Origin: an uncultured Bacteroides sp.
GTDB lineage: Bacteria; Bacteroidota; Bacteroidia; Bacteroidales; Bacteroidaceae
Length of the DNA: 64,000 bases
Direction of reading: 5' to 3'
NCBI RefSeq assembly: GCF_963675905.1
Contig: NZ_OY780936.1
Span: 868,001-932,000 of the forward strand
The position numbers were made by a program, and so were the translations under genes. Below, piece after piece: positions 63,097 to 64,000 of this stretch. Every line of letters begins with the position of its first letter. Position 1 is the stretch's first letter. The notes under the pieces were generated by a model. That model searched no databases, was not told where the DNA came from, and worked only from the letters and a program-made list of their open reading frames with translations.

Positions 63097-63813
63097 CTAT
63101 TCATCGTTATCTCTTTCTCGATTACCTTTATTGGGCTTATGTTTATTCTCTTCTCCTTTATGACCTTTCATCTGTCCTCGATTTCCTTTTTCGTTTCTTT
63201 TTTGAAATTTATCATACTCGTCTCGATCATTGTTTCCTTTAGATTTATATTCTTTCTCTTTATGATTCTTATTACCCTTGTACTTTTTATTATCTCTGGC
63301 TTTTTGCTTATGATAGAAAAGTGGTTCTTCTACTAGTTCATTCGGGTAATTTTTCTTGTTTTTTCCTGCAACATTTGGATCTTTCTTAGTTTTGTATTCT
63401 TTATGAGTGTTTTTCCAATAAACAGTTTCTTCTTTCATTCTTTGTTTGAAGCGATGGAATTCATCAGAACCAGGTTTTATACCATATTCCTTTGCTAAAT
63501 TACCCCAACCTTTTGTTGCGCCACCATCCCTATAATCATTGAAGATTGTGTTAATTGGTTTATTTAAAAACTGGCTTAATTCTAAACCCATAACAACATC
63601 TCCCCAATTTCTGTTGAATCCATTGTATAACTCATTAAGTTTTTGTTGAGAGATACCATAGTGTTGATTATACAAATTGCAAACCTCATCGTTGGTATAA
63701 TTTTTATTATTCAACAATACATTGCCAACAAATACCATAAAATCATTGTAAGATTGTGCATGCATACTAAATGATGCAACAAATACTGTCAGTGTTAAAA
63801 ATAACTTTTTCAT
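63097..63813 (-). CDS. Secreted protein with a long, highly charged C-terminal tail
   Basis: Read from ATG 63813 the product has 238 residues with a signal peptide ending S-M-H-A-Q. A compact domain (about 20-140) contains G-A-T-K-G-W-G-N-L-A-K-E-Y-G-I-K-P-G-S-D-E. The last 100 residues are mostly Lys, Glu, Asp, Asn, Arg and Gly in repeating K/R-G-N and K-E-K patterns and should be unstructured and strongly basic. I do not recognise a family; binding to nucleic acid or an acidic polymer is conceivable. Confidence 0.65.
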   Translation of the reverse strand: MKKLFLTLTVFVASFSMHAQSYNDFMVFVGNVLLNNKNYTNDEVCNLYNQHYGISQQKLNELYNGFNRNWGDVVMGLELSQFLNKPINTIFNDYRDGGATKGWGNLAKEYGIKPGSDEFHRFKQRMKEETVYWKNTHKEYKTKKDPNVAGKNKKNYPNELVEEPLFYHKQKARDNKKYKGNKNHKEKEYKSKGNNDRDEYDKFQKRNEKGNRGQMKGHKGEENKHKPNKGNRERDNDE

Positions 63814-64000
63814 AATTTTCTTGTTTTTAGTCATATTGAAAACAAAATATACGTTTCAAAAATAGTAATATAAAAGAGCGTTCTATTTATATATTATGTT
63901 TTTTAATTTGTATAAATCTTATTATCCGGCTTTAAAAAGAAATGTAAAAGAGCTATTTATCTTCTATCGATATGATTACGTCTGTCGTAATGCGAATTAT
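63814..64000. other. Right end of the window, no gene seen
   Basis: A/T-rich upstream sequence of the minus-strand secreted protein. No start of another gene can be supported before the edge. Confidence 0.4.

Noticed and set aside
63088..63336. 82-codon plus-strand hydrophobic frame
   Set aside because: It is the shadow of the Lys/Glu-rich tail of the minus-strand secreted protein; its Phe/Leu/Ile-rich composition follows from that.

Overview
The window looks like chromosomal DNA of a Bacteroides-type gut bacterium (order Bacteroidales). Supporting signs are the low G+C content, the recurrent Bacteroides promoter pair (TTTG, about 19 bp, TAnnTTTG), A-rich translation starts without clear Shine-Dalgarno sequences, and Bacteroidetes-typical genes: a short primary sigma factor lacking region 1.1, DUF4270 and DUF4907 proteins, a 950-residue Fkp, and LytTR two-component systems. 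No rRNA or tRNA gene was recognised. One structural RNA, rnpB, is present.

Layout. 1-5.8 kb: the end of a secreted protein, a GH43-like enzyme, a deacetylase whose signal peptide carries an in-frame stop, an anchored nitroreductase and an orphan HpaII-type restriction endonuclease. Three copies of one minus-strand small RNA gene lie between them, each with its own promoter and terminator. 5.9-10.7 kb (minus): GH13 amylase, patatin, fabD and two tandemly duplicated RRM RNA-binding proteins. 11.2-16.6 kb: a complete xylose operon (NUDIX-type regulator, xylB, xylA, xylE). 16.7-21.8 kb: purT, then the oxidative pentose phosphate genes gnd-zwf-pgl. 21.9-26.1 kb: divergent envelope genes (kelch lipoprotein plus DUF4907; DUF4270 lipoprotein plus beta-barrel). 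26.1-27.8 kb: yihY-like gene and rnpB. 28.6-36.8 kb: murein-peptide processing genes (NlpC/P60, Tat-signal dipeptide epimerase, transglutaminase-like lipoprotein), htrA, rpoD, a small exported protein and a clostripain-like protease. 36.8-46.8 kb: fkp, an outer-membrane barrel with a LytS/LytR-like pair, then fcl and gmd, so GDP-fucose can be made by salvage and de novo. 47.2-48.7 kb: a radical SAM/SPASM enzyme overlapping its partner lipoprotein gene. 49.0-52.6 kb: an accessory island bounded by inverted copies of a CCCTCAC-rich repeat, holding gene remnants (MobV relaxase, radical SAM) and an AraC/oxidoreductase/flavoprotein cassette. 53-64 kb: PBP1A, a cation efflux protein, small exported proteins, and a C4-dicarboxylate transporter/asparaginase/porin operon.

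The strongest unusual signals are: the three paralogous sRNA genes whose body is antisense to a sequence resembling a susC-type translation start, in the same window as two RRM proteins; four-unit palindromic arrays at a 22-23 bp pitch in four intergenic regions; the radical SAM/lipoprotein pair; and the inverted-repeat-bounded island. Operon relations and substrate assignments are inferences from gene order and from family knowledge recalled without database access.
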